A stretch of 64,000 nt of DNA from Gp1-AA145 sp963757135 (GTDB taxonomy: Bacteria; Acidobacteriota; Terriglobia; Terriglobales; Acidobacteriaceae). The notes under the pieces were generated by a model, which was given only the letters and a program-made list of their open reading frames with translations, did not search any database and was not told where the DNA came from. Location: contig CAVWQE010000002.1 in the NCBI GenBank assembly GCA_963757135.1, positions 62,001-126,000 of the forward strand, given 5' to 3'. Shown one piece after another: positions 26,071 to 34,166 of this stretch; positions within the stretch are counted from its first letter, which is position 1; each line of letters opens with the position of its first letter. Position numbers and translations under genes: made by a program.

Positions 26071-27825
26071 CTATCCGTGCTTTGCTTCTATCGCAGGGGT
26101 ACTTTCGTCTGCCACTTCCGCCAGTGGCAGCCTGAACCAGAACATGGCGCCGTGGCCGAGATCGCTGGTGACGCCCACTTGACCTCCATGGTTCAGGACG
26201 ATGTGTTTGACAATCGCCAATCCCAGGCCCGTCCCGCCGGCTTCCCGCGATCGGGTCTTGTCCACGCGGTAAAAGCGCTCGAATAAGCGGGCCAGATGCT
26301 CGGAAGGAATCCCAGGGCCAAAATCGCGGACGAAGAATTCGACGTCGGCGGCCCGCTCAACCGCGCCGATCTCGATCTTCTTAGTCCCTGAGGCATATTT
26401 CAGCGCATTATCAATCAAATTTACGAAGACTTGGTGAATTGCGTCGCGGTCGGCGGAAACCAGACTGTCTGGCGACTGCGCAATTTCGATGGTCAAGCCC
26501 TTAACGCGCGCAACTTCGCTGAACGAAATTTGCGCATCGCGCAAAAGATCGTGCGCCGGGACGGGCGCCTGCTCCAGCGCGTCCTCACCGGATTCGACGC
26601 GCGCCAGTGTCAAAAGATCTTCGGTAAGACGGCTCATGCGCTGCGCATTGCGGCGGATAATTTCGAGAAATTCACGCGTCTTCGATTCCAAAGGCTCATC
26701 GAGCAGGGTTTCGGCATAGCCCAGAAGCGAAGTGAGCGGCGTTCGCAGTTCGTGAGAAACATTGGCGATGAAGTCGCGGCGGGTGCGCTCGACGCGAGCG
26801 ATTTCGGTGCTGTCGCGCAACACGCAGACCGCGCCACCATCCGGCAGGGGCGCTCCGGTCATGCCAAACGTGTGTCCCGGGGCTACCGAGTACAGGGTGG
26901 CATTCTGCGGCTTTTGATGTTCGAGGACATCCGCAACGACCCGCAGAAAATCGGGGTCGCGAACGGCGCGAATCAGAGGCGTACCCACTGCGATCACACC
27001 TGTGGACAGGCGTCTCATGGCGCCATTGAACCAGGCGATCTCCCGGTCGGGAGAGACCGCGACTACGGCATCTTCCATGCTGTTGAGCAGCGTCTCCAGT
27101 TGTTGGCGACTGGTGTCGAGATTGCGAAAATTTGTCTCGACCTGCCGCGCCGTTTTATCGAGCGCGACCGCAAGCGTAGCAATTTCGTCGCTGCCAGTCT
27201 CAGGCAGGCGTGCGGCAAGATTTCCGGCGGCGACATCCTGGGCAAAGGCGACCATGCGGCGCAGTCGGCCAGAGATGCTCTCGGCTGCAATCAACGCCAG
27301 AATGAATCCGGCGGCGAGAGCTATGGCAGATGCCTCAAGCAATTCGAGTCGCACTCTGCGAATGTCGGCGCGAATCGAAGCCAGAGGATAGGCCAGCCGC
27401 ACGGCTCCGAATGAAGTTGGGGCCGCCACATAGCGAAACTCAATGCCGAGAGTGTGGCTGGTGCGGGTGTTGCCGCCAATATGTCCATTCAGTGCGGCTA
27501 CAAACTCCGGCCGGGTTGCGTGGTTCTCCATTTCCTCGCTGTTAGCCCCGGAATCGGCCAGGACCTTGCCGGAGCGGTCGATAAGGGTGGCGCGCGCGCG
27601 TGCTGCGGCGGCCACTTCGTTGGCCAATTCTTGAAATGGGATTGATCCGGATTCCCGGTTGGCGCGCCCGGCAAACATCTGCACTTTGTCTTCAAGGTCG
27701 CGCTGAAGCTGTGCTGAGAGCGAGGCTTCCCAACCTCTTCGCACGAGAATGTCCAGCGCGGCAGTGGAGACACCCAGCACCGCGATAATCAGCAGAAAGA
27801 GCTTTAAGAATATCCGCTTCCGCAT
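26071..27825 (-). CDS. phoR: Phosphate-regulon sensor kinase PhoR
   Basis: Domains in order: a membrane helix (FLKLFLLIIAVLGVSTAAL), a periplasmic sensor region of ~130 residues, a second helix (ASAIALAAGFILALIAAES), HAMP, PAS (residues ~230-330), HisKA with the phospho-acceptor His in FIANVSHELRTPLTSLLGYA, and HATPase_c with DNALKYA, FGPGIPSEH and GTGLGLAIVKH. Unlike E. coli PhoR it has a large extracytoplasmic domain, as in Gram-positive PhoR. It is the last gene of the pstCAB-phoU-phoB-phoR unit. Start 27825 puts the first helix at the N-terminus; an upstream TTG is less likely. Confidence 0.92.
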   Translation of the reverse strand: MRKRIFLKLFLLIIAVLGVSTAALDILVRRGWEASLSAQLQRDLEDKVQMFAGRANRESGSIPFQELANEVAAAARARATLIDRSGKVLADSGANSEEMENHATRPEFVAALNGHIGGNTRTSHTLGIEFRYVAAPTSFGAVRLAYPLASIRADIRRVRLELLEASAIALAAGFILALIAAESISGRLRRMVAFAQDVAAGNLAARLPETGSDEIATLAVALDKTARQVETNFRNLDTSRQQLETLLNSMEDAVVAVSPDREIAWFNGAMRRLSTGVIAVGTPLIRAVRDPDFLRVVADVLEHQKPQNATLYSVAPGHTFGMTGAPLPDGGAVCVLRDSTEIARVERTRRDFIANVSHELRTPLTSLLGYAETLLDEPLESKTREFLEIIRRNAQRMSRLTEDLLTLARVESGEDALEQAPVPAHDLLRDAQISFSEVARVKGLTIEIAQSPDSLVSADRDAIHQVFVNLIDNALKYASGTKKIEIGAVERAADVEFFVRDFGPGIPSEHLARLFERFYRVDKTRSREAGGTGLGLAIVKHIVLNHGGQVGVTSDLGHGAMFWFRLPLAEVADESTPAIEAKHG

Positions 27826-27887
27826 AGAGGAACTTATAGCCGTCAGGCGCGGAGTCAAATAGCCGTCAGCCCGCGCTTAGCAGAACA

Positions 27888-28592
27888 TTATCTGCGGACC
27901 TCGAACATATATCCGGCGCCGCGCACAGTATGAATGTGGCGGGGCTTTTCCGCGTCCCGTTCTATTTTCTCGCGTAAGCGGCGAATATACACGTCAACAA
28001 TTCGAGGGGTGACGAAGGCAGTATCGTGCCAGACCGCGTCAAGCAAGGCCTTGCGCGTGAACACGCGGCCGGGATGGGAAGCAAGAAACTCAATCAGGCG
28101 AAACTCGGTTGCGGTGGTGACAGTGGGTTCATTGCGAACGGTGAGCCGCATGGCTGCTGTGTCAATCACAAGGTCACCGGCGCGAACCACTTCTTTCTTG
28201 AATGGAGTGTCAAAGCGACGCAATACCGCCTTTACCCGAGCGACTACTTCTTTCGGGCTGAACGGTTTGGTGATGTAGTCGTCGGCTCCGATCTCAAAGC
28301 CGCGGAGGCGGTCGGGTTCAGATGTGCGCGCGGTGACGAAAACGATGGGAACTCCCGCGAGCGCAGAATTGTTACGGATGGACTTGGCGACGTCCAGGCC
28401 GCTGTTGCCTGGGACCATGATGTCCAAAATGACGAGCGCGGGCCGGCGCGCATGCATTTCATCCAGGAATCCGGCGGTGGTAGGGAACCAGGAGACGCCA
28501 TAGCCCGCAGGTTGCAAGTGATGCTTGAGCAGGCCAGCAATATCCGGATCGTCTTCGAGGATGAAGATCGTCGGGTTCAAAGGTTGGGGCAT
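27888..28592 (-). CDS. phoB: Response regulator PhoB
   Basis: An OmpR/PhoB-family regulator. The receiver has the acidic pair LEDDPD, the phosphorylated Asp in LVILDIMVPGNSGLD and Lys in ITKPFSPKE. The winged-helix output domain ends with VDVYIRRLREKIE and HTVRGAGYMFE. It should bind the 11-bp-period repeats described at 32038, 33154 and 34042. Start 28592 (MPQPLNPT) is chosen because GGGGAG lies ~11 bases upstream and it leaves 7 bp after the phoU stop. Longer starts overlap phoU. Confidence 0.92.
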   Translation of the reverse strand: MPQPLNPTIFILEDDPDIAGLLKHHLQPAGYGVSWFPTTAGFLDEMHARRPALVILDIMVPGNSGLDVAKSIRNNSALAGVPIVFVTARTSEPDRLRGFEIGADDYITKPFSPKEVVARVKAVLRRFDTPFKKEVVRAGDLVIDTAAMRLTVRNEPTVTTATEFRLIEFLASHPGRVFTRKALLDAVWHDTAFVTPRIVDVYIRRLREKIERDAEKPRHIHTVRGAGYMFEVRR

Positions 28593-28599
28593 GCCATTT

Positions 28600-29277
28600 T
28601 CAGCTCCCCGCAAATGTCTGCCCCGCTCCGTGTCGAACATCGGCTCCTCGAACCCAGAATATGACATCTTCGGCAATGTTTGTGGCATGATCGGCTACCC
28701 GCTCCAGATTTCGCGCAATTGAAAGAGCATCGAGGGCTTGCACCGCACAATCCGGCTTGTCCCGCATGCAGGCGGAGAGCGCGGTGAAAGCTTCTTTGTT
28801 GATGCGGTCAATTTCGTCGTCGGCTTCGAGCACATGTTTGGCAAGCTCGGTGTCGGCTTCGATAAAAGAGCGCAGTGCATCGCGGACCATGGCGCGCACC
28901 CGTCCCGCCATGGCTGGAATATCCACCGGCAGATCGAATGCCGGCATGTCGAGCATGTGCATGACGCGCTGCGCGATATTTACCGCCTGATCGCCGACGC
29001 GTTCAAGATCTGCGTTGATCTTGATGACTGCAAGAATAAAGCGGAGATCAATTGCCATGGGCTGCTGCATGGCGAGCAAATCAATGGCAAACTCGTCCAC
29101 TTCGCGCTCAGCGCGGTTGATGCCGGGCTCATTGTTGAGTACTCGCTCACAAAGCGCTAGATCGCGTTGAGAATACGCCTGGACCGCCAAGTCAACGGCC
29201 TGCTCCGCCATGCCGGCCATTGCCAGAATGCGGTGTTTGAGTTCATCGAGTTCCTGATGGAAACGAATGCGTGTCAT
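28600..29277 (-). CDS. phoU: Phosphate transport regulator PhoU
   Basis: A 225-residue two-repeat helical bundle. Repeat 1 opens with FHQELDELKHRILAMAGMAE and has AVIKINADLERVGDQAVNIA. Repeat 2 has ALSIARNLERVADHATNIAE. The two E/DxxxD metal-binding motifs are intact. PhoU restrains PhoR and the Pst transporter when phosphate is plentiful. Its start overlaps the pstB stop by 4 bases (ATGA), so translation is coupled. A second PhoU-like protein is encoded at 33229-33966. Confidence 0.94.
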   Translation of the reverse strand: MTRIRFHQELDELKHRILAMAGMAEQAVDLAVQAYSQRDLALCERVLNNEPGINRAEREVDEFAIDLLAMQQPMAIDLRFILAVIKINADLERVGDQAVNIAQRVMHMLDMPAFDLPVDIPAMAGRVRAMVRDALRSFIEADTELAKHVLEADDEIDRINKEAFTALSACMRDKPDCAVQALDALSIARNLERVADHATNIAEDVIFWVRGADVRHGAGQTFAGS

Positions 29278-30029
29278 CCAAACCTGCCCGTAATGTAATC
29301 TTCGGTTCTCTTGTCCGTGGGATTGGTAAAAATCTTCTCTGTGCGGTCAAACTCGACCAGGTTGCCCATCAGAAAGAATCCGGTGAATTCGGCGACACGT
29401 GATGCTTGCTGCATGTTATGAGTAACGATAACGATGGTGAGCTTCTGCTTCAACTCAAAAATCAGGTCTTCGATCTTGGCGGTTGAAATCGGATCGAGTG
29501 CGGAGCAAGGTTCGTCCATCAACAAAACCTCGGGATTAACCGCGAGCGCGCGTGCAATGCACAAGCGCTGCTGCTGGCCACCGGAAAGGCTGGCTCCTGA
29601 TTTCTTCTTGAGCACGTCCTTGACTTCGTCCCAGAGTGCCGCCTGCTGCAGAGATTTTTCAACCACATCGTCGAGAACCTTATGGCTGCGGGTGCCGTTT
29701 AGTTTCAATCCTGCAGCCACGTTGTCATAAATCGACATACTCGGGAATGGATTCGGCTTCTGAAACACCATGCCCACTTTGCGCCGGACATCAACCGCGG
29801 GCATGTCATAGATGTCCGCTTCGCCAACCTTGACCTCACCCTGGGCCCTGGCATCCGGGTTGGTTTCGTGCATCCGATTCAAACAACGAATAAAAGTGGA
29901 CTTCCCGCAACCGGATGGGCCAATAACGGCGGTGGCGTGGTTCTCCTCCACGGCCATATTGATACCGTGCAAAGCTTCGGTCTTGCCGAACCAGGCCTTT
30001 AGATCGCGAATTTCAATCGCGGTTGCCAT
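29274..30029 (-). CDS. pstB: Phosphate ABC transporter ATPase PstB
   Basis: The cytoplasmic ATPase of the high-affinity phosphate importer. Walker A is GPSGCGKST, the signature is LSGGQQQRLCIARAL, and Walker B is VLLMDEPCSALDP, followed by the switch His in IVTHNMQQASRVAE. At 251 residues it is the standard length, with the family-specific insert (GEVKVGEADIYDM). It lies 3 bp after pstA and overlaps phoU. Confidence 0.97.
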   Translation of the reverse strand: MATAIEIRDLKAWFGKTEALHGINMAVEENHATAVIGPSGCGKSTFIRCLNRMHETNPDARAQGEVKVGEADIYDMPAVDVRRKVGMVFQKPNPFPSMSIYDNVAAGLKLNGTRSHKVLDDVVEKSLQQAALWDEVKDVLKKKSGASLSGGQQQRLCIARALAVNPEVLLMDEPCSALDPISTAKIEDLIFELKQKLTIVIVTHNMQQASRVAEFTGFFLMGNLVEFDRTEKIFTNPTDKRTEDYITGRFG

Positions 30030-30032
30030 CGC

Positions 30033-30890
30033 TTAGCGTGCCCCTCCCAGCATGCGGCGCATGAAGACAAAGCGTACAAGGGTGGTGGTGCCGACAATGA
30101 GGATTACTAACATAAGGGCGCCAGCCCAAGCCTGACGGTGCCAATCTTCGTACGGAGTAATGGCATAGGTAAATATCTGAAGCGGCAGTGCTGCAATCGG
30201 TTGCTGCGCGTTAAAACTCCAGAACTGGTTTCCGAATGCAGTAAACATTAAAGGAGCAGTCTCGCCCGCGACCCGGGCAAAGGCCAGCATTACACCGGTA
30301 ATGATTCCAGCGCGGGCGGTGGCCAGGGTGATGGAAATAGTAGTGCGCCACTGGGGTATGCCCAGACCAAACGCCGCTTCGCGTACCGCGTGGGGGACCA
30401 GCAATAACATCTCTTCGGTCGTGCGGGCAACCGTTGGCACCATCATGATGGCCAGAGCCACGCCACCGGCGAACGCAGAGAAGTGCCTCTCAGGGATGAC
30501 AACTAATCCGTAAGCGACAAGGCCAATTACGATCGATGGAACGCCATTTAGAACATCGGAGGTAAACCTGATCAACTTTCCCAGCCGGTTTCGGCCATAC
30601 TCTGCCAAAAAAACACCTGCGCCGATTCCTAACGGCACCCCGAAGATGCTCGCTATGCCCAGAATCATAACTGAACCGATCAGGGCGTTGGCCATTCCGC
30701 CCCCGGTTTCTCCGACGGGCTTGGGCGTCTGTGTAATGAAAGACCAGTTCAGCGATCCTGCACCCTTCAGAACAAGGTAAGCAAAGATCGCGATCAGCGT
30801 GCAGACTACCACCACCGACAAAGTGGCTGCCAGACCCGTAAAGAAGTGGTCGGTAAGCTGGCGACGGAGGCTGATCTCGCGCTTAGGCAT
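30033..30890 (-). CDS. pstA: Phosphate ABC transporter permease PstA
   Basis: A 285-residue inner-membrane permease with six predicted helices and the cytoplasmic EAA-like loop (AVREAAFGLGIPQWRTTISI). Family landmarks are GGGMANALIGSVMILG and FAEYGRN-like LAEYGRNRLGKLIRF. It pairs with PstC to form the phosphate channel. Its start overlaps the end of pstC by 8 bases. Confidence 0.95.
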   Translation of the reverse strand: MPKREISLRRQLTDHFFTGLAATLSVVVVCTLIAIFAYLVLKGAGSLNWSFITQTPKPVGETGGGMANALIGSVMILGIASIFGVPLGIGAGVFLAEYGRNRLGKLIRFTSDVLNGVPSIVIGLVAYGLVVIPERHFSAFAGGVALAIMMVPTVARTTEEMLLLVPHAVREAAFGLGIPQWRTTISITLATARAGIITGVMLAFARVAGETAPLMFTAFGNQFWSFNAQQPIAALPLQIFTYAITPYEDWHRQAWAGALMLVILIVGTTTLVRFVFMRRMLGGAR

Positions 30891-31959
30891 TCGTCCTCGC
30901 AGGAGTGCCTCGGGTGACAGTCCAAACCATCAGACCGGCAAGAATATTTACGATAATGGTGACAATAAAAAGCGCCAGGCCGATCTCAATCAAAGCGCTG
31001 CGATACAAGTCGCCGGTCGCTTCGTTGAACTCATTGGCGATAACAGCGGCCATGGTGTAACCCGGGGCGAGCAGTGATTTTGCAATCTGGGGAGTATTGC
31101 CGATCACCATGGTGACAGCCATGGTTTCACCCAAGGCTCGGCCCAGTCCGAGAATCACGGCGCCCGCGATGCCCGCGCGGGCGTTGCGCAGAACCGCCAT
31201 CCGTACCATTTCCCATCGAGTAGCCCCCAGGGCCAGGGCCGCTTCTCGTTGGTGCTGGGGCACGACGGCCAGCACTTCTCGAGTAATCGAAGAAATAATT
31301 GGAACGATCATGATCGCCATCACCACTCCGGCGGCGAACATGGAATACCCGTAGTCAGGGCGGGAAAAAAGTCCAGTCCAGCCAAGATACTTGATAAAAA
31401 GCGGATTGACGTGCAGGCGCAGCAGGGGAACCAGTACGAAGATGGCCCACAATCCGTAAATTACGCTGGGGATCGCGGCCAGCAGTTCGGTGGCATAGGA
31501 GATGGGCTTGCGCAGCGGCTTGGGGCACATTTCGGTGACGAACACCGCTACGGCTACGGCCAACGGTACTGCAATAATCAATGCCACAAGCGACGAAACC
31601 AGAGTCCCAAAGATAAATGGGAGCGCCCCAAAACTTCCAGAAACCGGATCCCAAGCGCTTTCAACAAAGAAGTGAAATCCGAACTTATCCCAGGCGAGTG
31701 CAGAACGCTGGAGAAGTTCAGCCACAATCAGCCCGACGATGCCCAGTACTGCCAAGCCGGCCAGTGTCATCAGGGCGCGGAAGCCTGCGTCCAGGGTGAA
31801 GAGCGACCGGCGCCATGCCGGCGCTTTTTGTGCGGTAGTCACAAGCGAAAGATTTGGTGATTCCGATGTGCCCATGGATTTCGTAGAAGACGGACCGACA
31901 GCCTGCCTGCTTGCGCGACTCTCCAAAGACGAGATATGTTGCTCAGGTCGTGCTCCCAT
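30883..31959 (-). CDS. pstC: Phosphate ABC transporter permease PstC
   Basis: The second permease subunit of the Pst importer. It has a long polar N-terminus of ~60 residues before the first helix (FRALMTLAGLAVLGIVGLIV), then PstC landmarks FVESAWDPVSGSFGALPFI and the loop HQREAALALGATRWEMVRM. ATG 31959 has AGGAG about 10 bases upstream. ATG 31875 (MGTSESPN) is an alternative with no clear ribosome site. It heads the pstCAB-phoU-phoB-phoR unit, and a Pho-box-like repeat lies ~80 bp upstream. Confidence 0.94.
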   Translation of the reverse strand: MGARPEQHISSLESRASRQAVGPSSTKSMGTSESPNLSLVTTAQKAPAWRRSLFTLDAGFRALMTLAGLAVLGIVGLIVAELLQRSALAWDKFGFHFFVESAWDPVSGSFGALPFIFGTLVSSLVALIIAVPLAVAVAVFVTEMCPKPLRKPISYATELLAAIPSVIYGLWAIFVLVPLLRLHVNPLFIKYLGWTGLFSRPDYGYSMFAAGVVMAIMIVPIISSITREVLAVVPQHQREAALALGATRWEMVRMAVLRNARAGIAGAVILGLGRALGETMAVTMVIGNTPQIAKSLLAPGYTMAAVIANEFNEATGDLYRSALIEIGLALFIVTIIVNILAGLMVWTVTRGTPARTNA

Positions 31960-32037
31960 GCGGCTGACTGCTCCTGCGCTTCAGGCCGCTGCCGTGAGCG
32001 GCTAAGAACGGGCCACTCTCAACGTTAGCAACGCCTT

Positions 32038-32054
32038 TGTTAAAGGATGATGAA
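32038..32054 (-). promoter_or_regulatory. Pho-box-like repeat upstream of pstC
   Basis: On the minus strand: TTCATC-ATCCT-TTAACA, two 6-base boxes 11 bp apart. It matches the element before pstS at 15 of 16 shared bases and has the 6-N5-6 layout of known PhoB/PhoP boxes. Confidence 0.65.
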
Positions 32055-32065
32055 TAGATGGAAAT

Positions 32066-32087
32066 GGGCCGGTTTGGTACCCGGCCC
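32066..32087. terminator. Hairpin between pstS and pstC
   Basis: GGGCCGG (32066-32072) pairs perfectly with CCGGCCC (32081-32087) around an 8-base loop. It follows the pstS stop by 11 bp, with only a weak T-rich tail on the minus strand. It may end or thin out pstS transcription, or protect the pstS mRNA 3' end. It would allow pstS to be expressed above pstCAB. Confidence 0.6.
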
Positions 32088-32098
32088 GTAACATTCGG

Positions 32099-33109
32099 CT
32101 AGTGAATTTGCGAAATGACCTGGTGTTCCTTCTCTTTCAACGAATCGGGCAAAGCCGCATAGTTGAGCGGCGTGGTCATTGACTGCCCCTGGTCGAGCAT
32201 CCAGTTAAGGAAATCAACCACTGCTTTTTGTTTGGTCGAGTCCTTCCACTGGGTAGGAATCAAGAGATAGGTAAATGTCGAGATTGGATATGCGTCCTTG
32301 CCAGGCGCATTAGTAATCGAAACGCGAAAATCGGTTCCGGTCATTTTGGCGGATGCAGCCGCTGCGGTCGTGGACTCCAGGCTGGCCTTAATAAAATTGC
32401 CGGAAGCGTTTTTGACCGAACCGAACGGAATTTTATTCTGCAAGGCATAAATCAACTCGACATAACCGAGGCCGCCTTCCATCTGGCGGATCATCCCCGC
32501 TACGCCTTCGTTACCCTTGGCGCCAAGACCCACCGGCCAACTGACCGAAGTGTTGCTACCCACCCTGGATTTCCATTCCGGACTAACCTTGGAGAGATAA
32601 TCCGTAAAAACGAAGGTAGTGCCGCTGCCATCAGAACGGTGCACAACCACGATTGACGTGCCCGGAAGTTTGACGCCCGGATTTGCCGCCGCAATAGCTT
32701 TATCGTTCCAGGATGTGATCTCGCCCAGGTAGATGCCAGCCAGGATCTGTGGAGTGAACTTCAGTTCTTCGGTCACGCCGGGCAGATTGTACGCCGGCAC
32801 CACTGAACCCAGCACCGTAGGAAGTTGCACGAACGGCATCGGCATCTGCTTTACTTTGGTGTCATCGAGAGGCATGTCGCTGGCACCGAAGTCCACGGTA
32901 CCAGCCTTCAATTGGGCGATGCCGCCGCCGCTGCCAATCGATTGATAGTTTATTTCGATCTGCGGATGCATCTGATGAAATTCATTGAACCACTTGGAAT
33001 AAATGGGGTAAGGGAAGGTCGCACCCGCTGCATTTAGTTTTGTCTGTGCCAGCGAAGGTAACGCTAGAAGAACAAACGCGAGTACAGGATAGAGCTTTTT
33101 CAAAGGCAT
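32099..33109 (-). CDS. pstS: Phosphate-binding protein PstS
   Basis: The periplasmic binding protein of the Pst importer. A signal peptide (LYPVLAFVLLALPSLAQ) precedes the mature start KLNAAGATFPYPIYSKW. Phosphate-contacting loops are visible as QSIGSGGGIAQLKAGTVDFG and VVHRSDGSGTTFVFTDYL. At 336 residues the length is standard. There is no lipobox Cys, so it is soluble rather than a lipoprotein. GGAG lies shortly before ATG 33109, and the Pho-box repeats lie ~45-70 bp upstream. Confidence 0.96.
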   Translation of the reverse strand: MPLKKLYPVLAFVLLALPSLAQTKLNAAGATFPYPIYSKWFNEFHQMHPQIEINYQSIGSGGGIAQLKAGTVDFGASDMPLDDTKVKQMPMPFVQLPTVLGSVVPAYNLPGVTEELKFTPQILAGIYLGEITSWNDKAIAAANPGVKLPGTSIVVVHRSDGSGTTFVFTDYLSKVSPEWKSRVGSNTSVSWPVGLGAKGNEGVAGMIRQMEGGLGYVELIYALQNKIPFGSVKNASGNFIKASLESTTAAAASAKMTGTDFRVSITNAPGKDAYPISTFTYLLIPTQWKDSTKQKAVVDFLNWMLDQGQSMTTPLNYAALPDSLKEKEHQVISQIH

Positions 33110-33153
33110 TCTCCTCGGTGAGCTTTATGTCTAAACCGATTAAAAACTACCTC

Positions 33154-33181
33154 AGTTAAAGGACGATGAACCCGTGGTTAA
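33154..33181 (-). promoter_or_regulatory. Triple Pho-box-like repeat upstream of pstS
   Basis: On the minus strand three 6-base boxes follow one another at an exact 11-bp period: TTAACC-ACGGG-TTCATC, then -GTCCT-TTAACT. The element lies 45-72 bp before the pstS start codon and probably binds PhoB upstream of the promoter. Confidence 0.7.
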
Positions 33182-33228
33182 CAGTTCGGTAAATCCGTGC
33201 TCCTCAAGGAGTTGGGCCGTGGGGACAT

Positions 33229-33966
33229 TTAGCTGGCGCGCGTCCCTCCGCCAAGGTGTTGACGCCGAAGGTGTTCGAGGTAAAGCTGCTCGGAAGAGCG
33301 GTGCGTTGCCTGTAAAAGATGACGTACGGTGTGGCCGCTGACCAGATGGCAGACCTCTTCAGCCGTGTTTTTCACATGGTCGGCAGCCCGTTCGATGGCC
33401 TGAGCCATCGAGATCACATGAATGCTGTCTGGACCGTTAAAGGCCATTTCCGGTTCCAGCCGCCGCATCACGATAAGGTTGTGCAGGCGGTCCACTTCGC
33501 GATCAGTGCGCAGCACCTCGAGGGCCCGGGCGTGGTCGCGAGAGGCGAACGCATGGTCGGTTTCCGAAAGCATCTTCGCGAGCACCGCCAGCATTCCGCC
33601 AAAGTCATGAAGATCCTGCATATCGAGCCTGGAATGGACAGTGTCAGCGCGCGTGGCAAAGGAGAGCAGTAAATCGCCCACCCGCTCCAGATCGATCATG
33701 CACTTGAGGCAGGCAAGCTTCTCCCGGACCTGTTCTAGCGGCGCGGTGGCAATCTCCGTCGCAACGCGCTCGTCGATTTCGCGGTCTAGTTCATCGAGTT
33801 CCCGCTCGCACTCGGCGATGGGATCAATCCCGGCTTTCGCACCGAGAATCAGGTCTGCCGCGCTTTGAGTAGCCGCGATCGCGACCGCGTAAGCGCGTTG
33901 GGTCAATACCGACAACGACTCTTTCTTGTCCTTGTCCAAAGTCGCGATGGAAGGGCCATTTGACAT
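33229..33966 (-). CDS. Second PhoU-like protein
   Basis: A 245-residue helical protein with two PhoU repeats. Repeat 1 has CLKCMIDLERVGDLLLSFA, and repeat 2 has ISMAQAIERAADHVKNTAEE. The E/DxxxD metal motif is clear in each. The N-terminus (SVLTQRAYAVAIAATQSAAD) is longer and less conserved than in the phoU at 28600-29277. It is transcribed just before pstS but has its own Pho-box-like repeats. It may pair with a different transporter or adjust PhoR signalling. Proteins like this are also found next to low-affinity phosphate carriers. Confidence 0.87.
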   Translation of the reverse strand: MSNGPSIATLDKDKKESLSVLTQRAYAVAIAATQSAADLILGAKAGIDPIAECERELDELDREIDERVATEIATAPLEQVREKLACLKCMIDLERVGDLLLSFATRADTVHSRLDMQDLHDFGGMLAVLAKMLSETDHAFASRDHARALEVLRTDREVDRLHNLIVMRRLEPEMAFNGPDSIHVISMAQAIERAADHVKNTAEEVCHLVSGHTVRHLLQATHRSSEQLYLEHLRRQHLGGGTRAS

Positions 33967-34041
33967 AAAACTCGTTCGGACGGGCGATCCCCGGTGTTTA
34001 GTTTGCTGGAAGACTGCTGCAACTTATTGAAGCGAATTCTT

Positions 34042-34069
34042 GTTTACGATTGGGTTAATAGTTGGTGAA
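34042..34069 (-). promoter_or_regulatory. Pho-box-like repeat upstream of the second phoU gene
   Basis: On the minus strand: TTCACC-AACTA-TTAACC-(CAATC)-GTAAAC, three boxes with an 11-bp period. It lies ~75-100 bp before the start at 33966. It is the third example of the motif in this phosphate region. The rest of the 200-bp gap (33967-34166) holds no gene. Confidence 0.6.
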
Positions 34070-34166
34070 TGGATGGCTTGCCCGGTTTGCCCTAGTGGTC
34101 TTAACGCAAGTCCCCAGCAACAGTTAGACTAACTAATTCGCCGGACAAAACAATCGGCAGTGATTC

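Noticed and set aside
34070..34110. Possible sigma-54 site before mscS (TGGCTTGCCCGGTTTGC)
   Set aside because: Spacing is two bases too long, and the TGGCAC box is poor.
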